The translations under genes and the position numbers were made by a program. The notes below the pieces were generated by a model. That model was not told where the DNA came from. It saw only the letters and a list, made by a program, of their open reading frames with translations, and did not search any database. This document shows, one piece after another, positions 16,690-24,461 of a DNA stretch of 35,724 bases. The first letter of the stretch is position 1. Each line of letters starts with the position of its first letter. Source of the DNA: Candidatus Pacearchaeota archaeon. Its GTDB lineage: Archaea > Nanoarchaeota > Nanoarchaeia > Pacearchaeales > GW2011-AR1. The stretch is from positions 56,596-92,319 of the forward strand of contig NZAS01000023.1 in NCBI GenBank assembly GCA_002686195.1. The letters run 5' to 3'.

Positions 16690-17648
16690 TGAGTAAGAAA
16701 AATTTGCCAATTGCATTTATTAGTCGAAGCGCACCATTTGTTGCAAAAAAGATTGCAGAACTTTATGGTATGCATTTTTTTAGATGGAAAAGAACGTTTC
16801 AACATATGGATAAAAAAGCAATTAAAAAGCCAATGAATCTTTTTATAATAGGCCTTTATTGCAAGGGTGGCTTTGAACATATTTTAATGCAGTATGTTTA
16901 TTTATCTTCATATTTTAATAAAACTATAATTGTATTTGCCGGAACAGATTTAACACAACTTAAGAAGTTATCTTCTACAGAAAGAAGAAGGTTGTTCAAA
17001 GCCTTGATAAAACATAATACTAAATTTTATGCAGTAGGCGAATATGCACAACAGGAGGCTGAGGAATGTCTTCCAGAATTAAAATCTTTAAATACTCCTA
17101 TTGGTGTTTTATACTTCCCTCTTCAGCATAAGATGCCAAATAAACTACCGCCTATGCCAAAGAGATTCAAAGTTGGATGCTATATGCCTCCATCGGCTGC
17201 TGATTTTTATGGCTTTGAACTTATAAGAGAAGCGTCTAAATTAGTTCCAGATGTAACATTTCATATGTATAGTTTGCAGGGCGCAGACAGAAAAGAGTAC
17301 TCTCTCCCAAGGGGTTCTTATAAAAATATAATTTGTCATCCACGCTTAATAAGAAGTGAAGAAATGTCAAAATTTATTTCTAAAATGTCTTGTGGACTTA
17401 GGGTAGTTAAACATGATGGAAATCCTATGTCTTTAGCAGAGTATAATATTATGGGCAGATGGTTTATTTATAACAAAGAAATGCCATATTGTGATTTTTT
17501 AAATCAAAGAAATCCAGGAAAATTGGCAAAACTTATAAATAAAGTAAAAAACAGAACGAATCTTAATCATAAAGGCAGTTCTTTTTACAAAGAGAGACAT
17601 GATAAAGATAATTTTTTTCGAATAATGATGAATATATATAAAGGATAG
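16689..17648 (+). CDS. GT-B-like glycosyltransferase
   Basis: The 319-residue protein starts at the TAATG overlap. It shows two Rossmann-like halves, with a strand-turn A-V-G-E-Y in the first. In the second, H-D-G-N-P-M-S-L-A-E-Y-N-I-M-G corresponds to the EX7E region with Asp in place of the first Glu (D-x7-E). The Pro-rich linker near residue 150 may separate the halves. No membrane segment is visible. The family is more divergent than the neighbouring GT4 genes, so the call is fold-level only. Another nucleotide-dependent enzyme with a GT-B fold remains possible. Confidence 0.62.
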   Translation: MSKKNLPIAFISRSAPFVAKKIAELYGMHFFRWKRTFQHMDKKAIKKPMNLFIIGLYCKGGFEHILMQYVYLSSYFNKTIIVFAGTDLTQLKKLSSTERRRLFKALIKHNTKFYAVGEYAQQEAEECLPELKSLNTPIGVLYFPLQHKMPNKLPPMPKRFKVGCYMPPSAADFYGFELIREASKLVPDVTFHMYSLQGADRKEYSLPRGSYKNIICHPRLIRSEEMSKFISKMSCGLRVVKHDGNPMSLAEYNIMGRWFIYNKEMPYCDFLNQRNPGKLAKLINKVKNRTNLNHKGSSFYKERHDKDNFFRIMMNIYKG

Positions 17649-17655
17649 AAAGTTA

Positions 17656-18411
17656 ATGAAGCATAAAGTATCCGTAATTATGAATACATATAAAAGTAAT
17701 CAAAAATGGTTATCTGCGGCTATTGATAGTTATTTATTACAAAAAAGAGTACGAATACAGTTGATAATTTCAACAGTTTGTGGCGATTCTTCAATCAAGC
17801 TTGCTAAGCGCAAGGGTGTAGAGGTCGTTATTAGCGACAAACCAGGAGTGTTTTATCAATTAAATAATGCATTATCTCAAGTTACAGGAGATTGGTTTTG
17901 TTATGCTGCAGGAGATGATATAGCTTTGCCTACAAAGTTAATTGATGAAATTGAAATGTGTATATCTCAAAAAAAGAAAATTTGTTACTCTAGGTTTAGT
18001 CATGTTGATCAAGATTTAAAACTTAAATATTCACCAAAATTTCCAAATTATAATTTAAAACAACATTTAAAAGGAAATTTTGTAAATGATTGCGCAATGA
18101 TGCGCAGGGATGTTTTAGAGAAATATAAGCCATTTGATGGAACGGTTTGTGGGAATCATGCTTTTTGGGATTTTTGGTTAAGGGTGGCAAAGAATGAGGG
18201 AAATGTTTTTGTTTATAATTCTAAACCAGAATGGTTATATAGACAACATTCTCAGGCGAAGCATATAAAGAGAAAGAACAATCCTGTTAGAATTATTAAA
18301 AATAATACTCAAAGGCTGGAAATGATAAAAAAGCATCATGATTTATATAAAAAATATGGATGTGAAGATATTATGAGAAATATCAAGTTAAAATTAAGTG
18401 AAGGCCTATGA
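17656..18411 (+). CDS. GT2 family glycosyltransferase
   Basis: This 251-residue protein carries clear GT2 signatures: N-terminal V-S-V-I-M-N-T-Y-K-S, then W80-F-C-Y-A-A-G86-D87-D88 as the DXD-type metal and donor site, and a later H-A-F-W-D-F-W-L-R motif typical of the acceptor side. The inverting transfer of a sugar from an NDP donor is the known family chemistry; the specific sugar cannot be assigned. It ends in an ATGA overlap with the next gene, consistent with coupled translation. Confidence 0.85.
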   Translation: MKHKVSVIMNTYKSNQKWLSAAIDSYLLQKRVRIQLIISTVCGDSSIKLAKRKGVEVVISDKPGVFYQLNNALSQVTGDWFCYAAGDDIALPTKLIDEIEMCISQKKKICYSRFSHVDQDLKLKYSPKFPNYNLKQHLKGNFVNDCAMMRRDVLEKYKPFDGTVCGNHAFWDFWLRVAKNEGNVFVYNSKPEWLYRQHSQAKHIKRKNNPVRIIKNNTQRLEMIKKHHDLYKKYGCEDIMRNIKLKLSEGL

Positions 18412-19436
18412 AGATTCATTATCAATATTCTACAGTAAAAACTTTTCGTCCAACAAAGGGGGATTATATTAATGAACATAATACCTTACTTGCTCTTAGC
18501 ATATTTAATAAAGTTTATTTCTCTGGAAGTAGAGTTTTCGCGGATAAGAAAACTTTTAATCCGCCCAAGAATTATCCAGAAACAATTGTTACAAGATGTT
18601 TGGCTTCAGAGTATGATGCTTATATAATTAGAGCTAATGCAAAATTGTTTAGAGCAATTAATAGTAAAAATAAATTTTGGATAGCCTCTCCATATAATAA
18701 ACGATGTTTTGAAGAGGCCAAAGCAATAATTACTTTTACAAAAGCTTGGGAAGATACTTTAAGAAAAGGCATTCAGTGCTCTTTGAACCCAGATGGTATA
18801 AAATATAAAAATGTAATAACATTTCATCAAACTATAAATCCTGCCTTTAAGCCCTTGCAGTCTCATGAAAAAACCAAGAGAATCAGGAAGAGTTTCGGTG
18901 GAGAGTTTATCATTGGATACTTAGGAAAAATAAAAACTAGTGATAAGTATTTGAGCTTTATTAGGGTAATAAATAGGGTTAAAGAAAAATACCCTGGAGT
19001 GAAGTTTGTTGTTGGCAGCACAAATAAAATAGTTGATAGTGAGGGTGTTTTTTCTAGTAAATTTAATTATTTTGATATTCCGTATGTAATATCTGCATGT
19101 GATTTGACAATTTCGGATGGCGCATCGGCCCTTGGTGGAAAGTTAAAGACTTTAGAATCTATGGCCTGTGGTGTTCCGATTATTTCTCCAAGATATAGAA
19201 AAGAGCAATTAGGAAAAAAATATCCATTATTATATGATAGAGAGCGATCTGATACGAACAAGAATCTGTTGTCCGAAAAGTCAGAAGAGCAAATATATCA
19301 GATAATAATAAATTCAATTGAAAATCCTAGATTTGTAAAAAATCAATCAAGATATTTGTTGAAAAAATCTAAATTTTATTCATTAAAAGAATCTTCTGAA
19401 CGACTAAGGAACGATTTAGAAAGGCTGGTAGAATAA
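18408..19436 (+). CDS. GT-B fold (GT4-like) glycosyltransferase
   Basis: This 342-residue protein has a C-terminal G-G-K-L-K-T-L-E-S-M-A-C-G-V-P-I-I-S-P motif, characteristic of GT4-like donor-binding domains, and an F-I-I-G-Y-L-G-K-I-K strand opening that domain near residue 165. The first Glu of EX7E is not present. There is no hydrophobic anchor. A G-A-A-G-G element sits just upstream of the ATG. Its TAA overlaps the next ATG (TAATG). It is the last of nine consecutive transferases before the sugar-modifying genes. Substrate is unknown. Confidence 0.78.
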   Translation: MKIHYQYSTVKTFRPTKGDYINEHNTLLALSIFNKVYFSGSRVFADKKTFNPPKNYPETIVTRCLASEYDAYIIRANAKLFRAINSKNKFWIASPYNKRCFEEAKAIITFTKAWEDTLRKGIQCSLNPDGIKYKNVITFHQTINPAFKPLQSHEKTKRIRKSFGGEFIIGYLGKIKTSDKYLSFIRVINRVKEKYPGVKFVVGSTNKIVDSEGVFSSKFNYFDIPYVISACDLTISDGASALGGKLKTLESMACGVPIISPRYRKEQLGKKYPLLYDRERSDTNKNLLSEKSEEQIYQIIINSIENPRFVKNQSRYLLKKSKFYSLKESSERLRNDLERLVE

Positions 19437-20089
19437 TGAGTGAAGATAAAAAAAACATAATTAATAAAAAACAAAAAATATTATGTATTTCTCCACATCC
19501 TGATGATATAGAATTTGGTTGCGGAGGTACAGTTCATAAGTTAATACAAAAGGGTTGTGACATAACATTTTTTGCAATGTCAAATTGTGAGAATTCTTTA
19601 GTTCATAATACAAATAAGGATTTAATGAAAGAGCTAAATGCTTCTTGCGCAGTTCTTGGTGTTGAAAAGATTAAAACTTTTGATTTTTCAGTTAGAAACT
19701 TATGGAGAAATCAAACAGAAATATGCAATTTGTTTTATAATACAAATAATACCCTAAATCCGGATATTGTTTTTTGCCCAGCCTCTTCAGACATACATCA
19801 AGATCATAAGATAATTTATGAATGTGCGTCTAGAATCTTTAAAATGAAAACATTATTAGGATATGAATTACCATGGAATTGTTTTAAATTTAAACCAGAT
19901 TTATATGTAGTATTGGATGAAGAAAATGTCCAAAAAAAAACAGAATCTATATCAAAATATAAAACTCAAAAAAGTAAAATATATAGCTCTCCAGAGTATA
20001 CGCAAGGTACACTAAAGTTTCGCGGCCATCAAATTGGCGAAGAATATGCAGAAGCCTTTGAGGTAATAAGAATGGTAGTTAAAATATAA
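19436..20089 (+). CDS. PIG-L/LmbE-type zinc-dependent N-deacetylase
   Basis: The 217-residue protein has the family's two zinc motifs: S-P-H21-P-D-D24 near the N-terminus and D-I-H121-Q-D-H124. By analogy with MshB and PIG-L, H21, D24 and H124 bind zinc and a neighbouring Asp acts as base. Family members remove the N-acetyl group of GlcNAc-type sugars. Length is standard and no signal peptide is present, so it works in the cytoplasm. The next two genes encode hexapeptide acyltransferases, which suggests deacetylation followed by re-acylation of an amino sugar (inference). Confidence 0.88.
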   Translation: MSEDKKNIINKKQKILCISPHPDDIEFGCGGTVHKLIQKGCDITFFAMSNCENSLVHNTNKDLMKELNASCAVLGVEKIKTFDFSVRNLWRNQTEICNLFYNTNNTLNPDIVFCPASSDIHQDHKIIYECASRIFKMKTLLGYELPWNCFKFKPDLYVVLDEENVQKKTESISKYKTQKSKIYSSPEYTQGTLKFRGHQIGEEYAEAFEVIRMVVKI

Positions 20090-20105
20090 GTTAGGTAAGG
20101 TTAAT

Positions 20106-20840
20106 ATGTTTGTAGATGATAAAATATTGGAAAGCATCAAAGGGTATGGCAAGACTTGTTCTGTTTTTAATATTAAAAATAATTGTATTACATTTGCAAA
20201 GAGTATTGATTATTTTGATAAAATAAAAGAATTTAAAGGAAAAGTATGTGTTTTAATTCCTGATTCATTACTAGATAATTTATTATTTAATATTCCTAAG
20301 AATATAAGAGTTGTAAAGGTTGACTCAAAAAATCTTTTTTATAACTTTGTCTTGATACACAATGAGTTAAATAAGGATACAGTACCTGCAGATGACATTA
20401 TAGGCTCAAATTGTTCAATTCATAAGTCTGTAGTTATAGGCGTGGATGGACAAAATTTAGCTATTTCTTCAGCCGGACATAGAGTCTTTATGAAGCATAT
20501 AGGAAATGTTATAATAGAAGATGGAGTAACAGTTGATGCGCAATCAGTTATTCACAGAAGCATCTTTGATTCAACTATAATAAAAAGTGGAGCAATAATT
20601 TGCGCACAGGTCAATATTGCTCATAATTGCATAGTTGGAGAAAACACATTTATAGCACCAGGCGTCAAGATTGCTGGAGGCGCAAAGATTGGAAAAAATT
20701 GTTGGATTTGGCAAGGTGCTTTGATTAAAAATAATATATCAATTTGTGATGACGTAATAATTGGAATGGGTTCTGTCGTGACAAAGAGTATAATTGAGCC
20801 AGGAACATACTATGGAACACCATGTGTTCGTATAAAATAG
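20106..20840 (+). CDS. LpxD-like left-handed beta-helix N-acyltransferase
   Basis: This 244-residue protein has an N-terminal domain (1-95) of unknown type, followed by hexapeptide repeats ([IV]-G-x-x-x) forming a left-handed beta-helix. The stretch V-N-I-A-H173-N-C matches the catalytic-His region of LpxD (UDP-3-O-acyl-GlcN N-acyltransferase), and the preceding G-V-D-G-Q-N-L also recalls LpxD. The protein is shorter than LpxD (about 340), and lipid A synthesis is not otherwise represented. The acyl donor may therefore be CoA or ACP and the substrate a different amino sugar. It fits as partner of the upstream deacetylase. The start is supported by TAGGTAAGG. Confidence 0.75.
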   Translation: MFVDDKILESIKGYGKTCSVFNIKNNCITFAKSIDYFDKIKEFKGKVCVLIPDSLLDNLLFNIPKNIRVVKVDSKNLFYNFVLIHNELNKDTVPADDIIGSNCSIHKSVVIGVDGQNLAISSAGHRVFMKHIGNVIIEDGVTVDAQSVIHRSIFDSTIIKSGAIICAQVNIAHNCIVGENTFIAPGVKIAGGAKIGKNCWIWQGALIKNNISICDDVIIGMGSVVTKSIIEPGTYYGTPCVRIK

Positions 20841-20849
20841 GAGAAGTAT

Positions 20850-21404
20850 ATGTCTGATTTAAAAGTTGGAAAATTTAATGTAATTTCAGAAGAATTTCAC
20901 AGCGGAGAAGGTTGCGAGATTGGAAATTTTAATACAATTGGAGATGCTTCAATTGGAAACAATGTTGTTATAGAAAACAATTGTGTTATTGGGTCTGGTT
21001 GTGTTATTGGGGATAATACGCATGTTAGAAGCTTTGTTGAACTTAGACCGAATACTATTATAGGAGATAATTGCTATCTCGATAGTTATTTCCATTCATC
21101 TGGAACTAACAAGGTTGGTAACAATGTAACACTTAGGTTTAACTCTTGTCTGGCAAGAGAAGTTGTTGTTGATGATGATGTGTATATATGTCCAAATGTT
21201 ATGACTAATTATGGACATCATACGGGTAGAAAAATAAGCGGCACTCATATAGGCAAAGGCTCTTTTGTAGGAACGGCTACTGTAATTAATTATGGAATTA
21301 AAATAGCTCCAAAGACAGTTGTCGGCTCTTGTTCTTTTGTAAATAAGAACTTAGAAGAAGGCATCTATGTTGGAGTGCCGGCTGTGAAAGTTGAGAAGAA
21401 ATAA
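20850..21404 (+). CDS. Hexapeptide-repeat O/N-acetyltransferase
   Basis: The 184-residue protein is built almost entirely from hexapeptide repeats (for example I-G-N-F-N-T, I-G-N-N-V-V, I-G-S-G-C-V), the hallmark of left-handed beta-helix acyltransferases. A loop with Y-G-H-H-T-G could hold catalytic histidines. It resembles sugar acetyltransferases of the WbpD/WlbB type but carries a longer repeat region than the 137-residue enzyme at 33192. A TAGGAGA ribosome site lies 8-14 bases upstream. Substrate is not assignable; it may modify an amino sugar made by the upstream pair. Confidence 0.78.
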   Translation: MSDLKVGKFNVISEEFHSGEGCEIGNFNTIGDASIGNNVVIENNCVIGSGCVIGDNTHVRSFVELRPNTIIGDNCYLDSYFHSSGTNKVGNNVTLRFNSCLAREVVVDDDVYICPNVMTNYGHHTGRKISGTHIGKGSFVGTATVINYGIKIAPKTVVGSCSFVNKNLEEGIYVGVPAVKVEKK

Positions 21405-21411
21405 TTAATGT

Positions 21412-21558
21412 ATGGAAAGAAGCTATATAAATTTTCCTGAATTAAAAGATCATGAGGACATATTAGCTTGGGCTATAAATAATAATGATAAAATAGTTCT
21501 GGCAACATCTCTGGGTAGGCAAACGCTAATAATTGAAGAAAAGAATAACTCATGCTAA
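21412..21558 (+). pseudogene. Remnant of a PAPS-reductase-like (PP-loop) gene
   Basis: A 48-codon reading frame starts 7 bases after the preceding stop. Its product contains D-I-L-A-W-A-I-N-N-N-D-K-I-V-L-A-T-S-L-G-R-Q-T, close to the N-terminal helix and PP-loop region of phosphoadenylyl-sulfate reductase/CysH-like proteins, where S-L/F-G-x-x is conserved. It then stops, whereas whole family members have 200-250 residues, and no continuation is visible in other frames before the next gene at 21589. It is therefore most likely a 5' fragment left after deletion or replacement. A functional small protein is the alternative. Confidence 0.6.
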
Positions 21559-21588
21559 TTTTTACTATATTAAAGAAGGTAGTGTAAG

Positions 21589-22563
21589 TTGAGTGATTTT
21601 TATTTAAATAATATAAAATATAACAAAGAAGCCCCAGACCCTTTATCATATGAATACGAGTGGGTCGCTCCGGGTTCTGGGAAAATACTGATGACGGTCG
21701 CTCTTCCGCTAAGAAAGATGGGAGATATAACCTGGATGGCCCTAGAGTCCCTTAGGCGGCAGGAGACATCAGTTAACTGGGAGCTTATAATGTTTGAGGA
21801 TGGTGGAGAATCTAGGGAAGTTTTGGATACATTTGTAGGCAAGCTTCCGGGGTGCAAAAGAATATTATATAAAAGTATAGACCCAAAAAAAGACGGAAGG
21901 GTGTCTGGCAGGCATAAGGGTGCTGTTTTGTTAATAGATAAGTGGATTGGCATGGCGTTGGCAGCAAGCAATGAGTCAGTTGGGTATATATTGCATGCTG
22001 GAGATGATTATGCGCCAAAGAGAATGATAGATAATCACTTTAAAAATCTTCAAAATAAAAACTGTATATATTCAACATACCCAAGGGGTGTTTTTTATCA
22101 TTACGCATTAAAAAAGAGAATATTTTATAACGGATATGCGTTTAAAAGTCACGGTAAAGACTTTTTAACAAATATACATTTACATAATGCTGTTAGGACA
22201 GAGGATGTAAGAAAAATAAGGCCGTCTTATTCTGACAAGGAGCGAAACGCTCTGATAGATAAATACATAAGAGTAAATATCTATAGAAACAGGGGAATAG
22301 ACCCTACTGAAAATAAGTACATATATAATGTTGATGATATAGATTCAACAGATTGGATGACTGGGTTTAATACTGATGGTTTAAATACAATCTCCTATAG
22401 GAGAAAAATATATAATAACCCAGAGGCAAGATCTGCTGTTTGGTCATCTTATAATGATGCTTCTAAAAAGACCATAGGCTATTGCGGGGAGTTTGATAAA
22501 AATATTCCAAAAAATGTTTATAGGTTTATAAGTTCAATTTCTAAATCTAGAAAAAACAGATGA
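21589..22563 (+). CDS. GT2-like glycosyltransferase
   Basis: The 324-residue protein starts at a TTG with a strong AAGAAGG ribosome site (21573-21579, 9-base spacer); there is no nearer ATG. V-A-L-P-L-R opens the fold, E-D-G-G-E-S occupies the first acidic loop, and H-A-G-D139-D140-Y-A-P is the DXD-type donor or metal site. No membrane helix is present. The first part of the gene (21,661-21,780) is 53% G+C, against 27% just upstream, so it may have been acquired recently and may have displaced the CysH-like gene that survives as a fragment upstream. Substrate is unknown. Confidence 0.78.
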   Translation: MSDFYLNNIKYNKEAPDPLSYEYEWVAPGSGKILMTVALPLRKMGDITWMALESLRRQETSVNWELIMFEDGGESREVLDTFVGKLPGCKRILYKSIDPKKDGRVSGRHKGAVLLIDKWIGMALAASNESVGYILHAGDDYAPKRMIDNHFKNLQNKNCIYSTYPRGVFYHYALKKRIFYNGYAFKSHGKDFLTNIHLHNAVRTEDVRKIRPSYSDKERNALIDKYIRVNIYRNRGIDPTENKYIYNVDDIDSTDWMTGFNTDGLNTISYRRKIYNNPEARSAVWSSYNDASKKTIGYCGEFDKNIPKNVYRFISSISKSRKNR

Positions 22564-22617
22564 ATTTTGTTTTTGTAGCTAGTATTATAGGTTAGTGTTG
22601 CGAGGCGTGGTATTTTT

Positions 22618-23457
22618 ATGAAAAAATCAGAAATTACATTTCTTATCTCGATTCAAAACAAGATGGACTGTCTAAACAATACTTTTTCATCGATACGTGG
22701 CCAGATAATAAAACAGGGGTTTAATCTGTGTATTGTAGATGATAGATCAACAAAGAGCTCATTGCCGATTATTAAAAATTATTTTAATGATGATGATTAT
22801 ATTTATAAAAAAATTGATTTATTAGGCAAGTTTAAGCGGGGGCATGGGTTTGAGCTTGGATATAGGAACTTTTTAGATATTATACCGAAAGAGACAAAGA
22901 TCGTTATTTTGCAGTCCTGTGATATTATAATGGGTGACAATAAGCTTCTTGATAGACTCGTGTCGGTCATTAAAGATGCTGGCAGTAAGGGCGGGTATAA
23001 GAGCGCCATTTCTGTTCCAAAAAATTTAAACAATTATCAAGTTTCTAAAGATTTATACAAGAGTAAAAATCTTTATAACTCCTTGGTCGCCCCAAAGGAT
23101 TTATCATTGTGGGGGCACAAGCAAAGCACTAGTTATCCGTTTCTATCAGCTATGCTTGCTAGTGACTTTAGAAAAGCTCTTGATGCTCGCTTATGGGGGT
23201 CGGATGGTATTTGTGATATTATAGTAAGAGATACGTTAAAACGATTAAAAGTGCCTACGATTGTTGTTGATGGAACAGCAGTTCATCAGAGGCATGCTTC
23301 TGCTATGCATGAATGCACCTCTATATCATCTGCTAATAACAATGCAAATGGGTGTACCCATCCATGCAAGCCGCGTCGTAATGCTATAGCAAAAGGTAGC
23401 AAGTTTCCAATATATAGGGGAACATATAATCTAAAAACTCGTAAGTGGGTTAAGTAA
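22618..23457 (+). CDS. GT2-like glycosyltransferase with C-terminal Cys/His module
   Basis: This 279-residue protein has an N-terminal GT-A domain, with C-I-V-D-D-R-S-T as the first nucleotide-binding acidic loop and Q-S-C-D-I-I-M as the second. An acceptor-side G-S-D-G-I-C-D stretch lies near 200. Residues 223-250 form H-x2-H-x6-C-x12-C-x3-C, probably a metal-binding or disulfide module, then a basic tail ending T-R-K-W-V-K. The same module, with a shorter middle, occurs in the enzyme at 28703, so the two are related. The upstream 54-base gap has only a weak ribosome-site candidate (GAGG). Confidence 0.75.
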   Translation: MKKSEITFLISIQNKMDCLNNTFSSIRGQIIKQGFNLCIVDDRSTKSSLPIIKNYFNDDDYIYKKIDLLGKFKRGHGFELGYRNFLDIIPKETKIVILQSCDIIMGDNKLLDRLVSVIKDAGSKGGYKSAISVPKNLNNYQVSKDLYKSKNLYNSLVAPKDLSLWGHKQSTSYPFLSAMLASDFRKALDARLWGSDGICDIIVRDTLKRLKVPTIVVDGTAVHQRHASAMHECTSISSANNNANGCTHPCKPRRNAIAKGSKFPIYRGTYNLKTRKWVK

Positions 23458-23484
23458 TAAATCAAAAGGAAGAGGAGATTGAAT

Positions 23485-24453
23485 GTGAACGTATTAATAA
23501 CAGGAGGTGCTGGATTTATAGGCTCTAATTTGGCAGATAGGCTAATAGAGCGAGGGGACGATGTCTATATAATAGATGACTTGTCAACTGGTAGTGATAA
23601 AAATGTAAACAGCAAAGCAACTTTTCTTAACGCGTCAATAGAAGATTTTGATGTATGTAAGAACTTTTTTAATGATAGTAAGCCAGATATTGTGATACAT
23701 GCTGCGGCATCTTACAAAGACCAAACTGATTGGAGGAAGGATTCTCTTGTTAATGTATTAGGAACAACAAACGTTTTGAAATGTTCGTTGGAGCAAAATA
23801 TAAAAAGATTTATTTATTTTCAAACGTCTCTTTGCTATGGGCATCATCCAAAGGAGCATCCAATAACCCTTTCTCACCCTATAGAGCCTGATAATAGTTA
23901 CTCTATTTCAAAAACTGCTGCAGAGCAGTATATAGAAATGAGCGGCTTAGACTTTATTTCCTTTAGGCTTGCAAACGTGTATGGCCCAAGAAATTTAAGT
24001 GGGCCGGTTCCAACTTTTTTTCACAGGTTAACAAACAAAGAGGAGTGCTTTATATCGGATGCTCGACGTGATTTTGTATATATAGATGATTTGTTAGATA
24101 TAGTTGTTATGGCAATGGACGGTGTTGGGGATTCCGGAACTTATCATATTAGCAGCGGCAAAGATTCCGCTATAGAGGACGTATTTAATCACGTTGTTGG
24201 AGCAATGGGTCTGGACTTTGGAACAAATGATAAGCCAAGCAAGATGTTTGGTAGGTTTTGGGACGATGTCAAAACACTTTTAATTGACCCGTCCAAAACT
24301 CTTGAGGTGTTTGGCAGGATACCAAGCACCCCCCTCGATGATGGAATTTGCAAGGCAATTGAGTGGTATAGTGAGAATGGAGTGGTTGAGACGTATACTC
24401 ATTTATCCGCTGATGAGCTGAAGGTTAGGGCGGATGAGTATAGCAAGGAGTAG
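23485..24453 (+). CDS. NAD(P)-dependent nucleotide-sugar epimerase/dehydratase (extended SDR)
   Basis: The gene encodes 322 residues from the GTG at 23485, which has an AGAGGAGA element 7 bases upstream; a TTG at 23479 would sit only 1-2 bases from it. The N-terminus N-V-L-I-T-G-G-A-G-F-I-G-S-N holds the Rossmann GxxGxxG. D-D-L-S-T-G binds NAD(P) ribose, and Y139-S-I-S-K143 is the SDR catalytic pair. Length is normal for UDP-glucose/GlcNAc 4-epimerases and NDP-sugar 4,6-dehydratases. The sugar cannot be told from sequence alone. It lies directly before the amidotransferase gene (8-base gap) in the same transcript. Confidence 0.88.
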   Translation: MNVLITGGAGFIGSNLADRLIERGDDVYIIDDLSTGSDKNVNSKATFLNASIEDFDVCKNFFNDSKPDIVIHAAASYKDQTDWRKDSLVNVLGTTNVLKCSLEQNIKRFIYFQTSLCYGHHPKEHPITLSHPIEPDNSYSISKTAAEQYIEMSGLDFISFRLANVYGPRNLSGPVPTFFHRLTNKEECFISDARRDFVYIDDLLDIVVMAMDGVGDSGTYHISSGKDSAIEDVFNHVVGAMGLDFGTNDKPSKMFGRFWDDVKTLLIDPSKTLEVFGRIPSTPLDDGICKAIEWYSENGVVETYTHLSADELKVRADEYSKE

Positions 24454-24461
24454 GTTTTTTA

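Noticed and set aside
22583..22588. TATTAT as a second promoter in the 54-base gap before 22618
   Set aside because: It has no -35 partner, and such motifs are frequent by chance in this AT-rich sequence.
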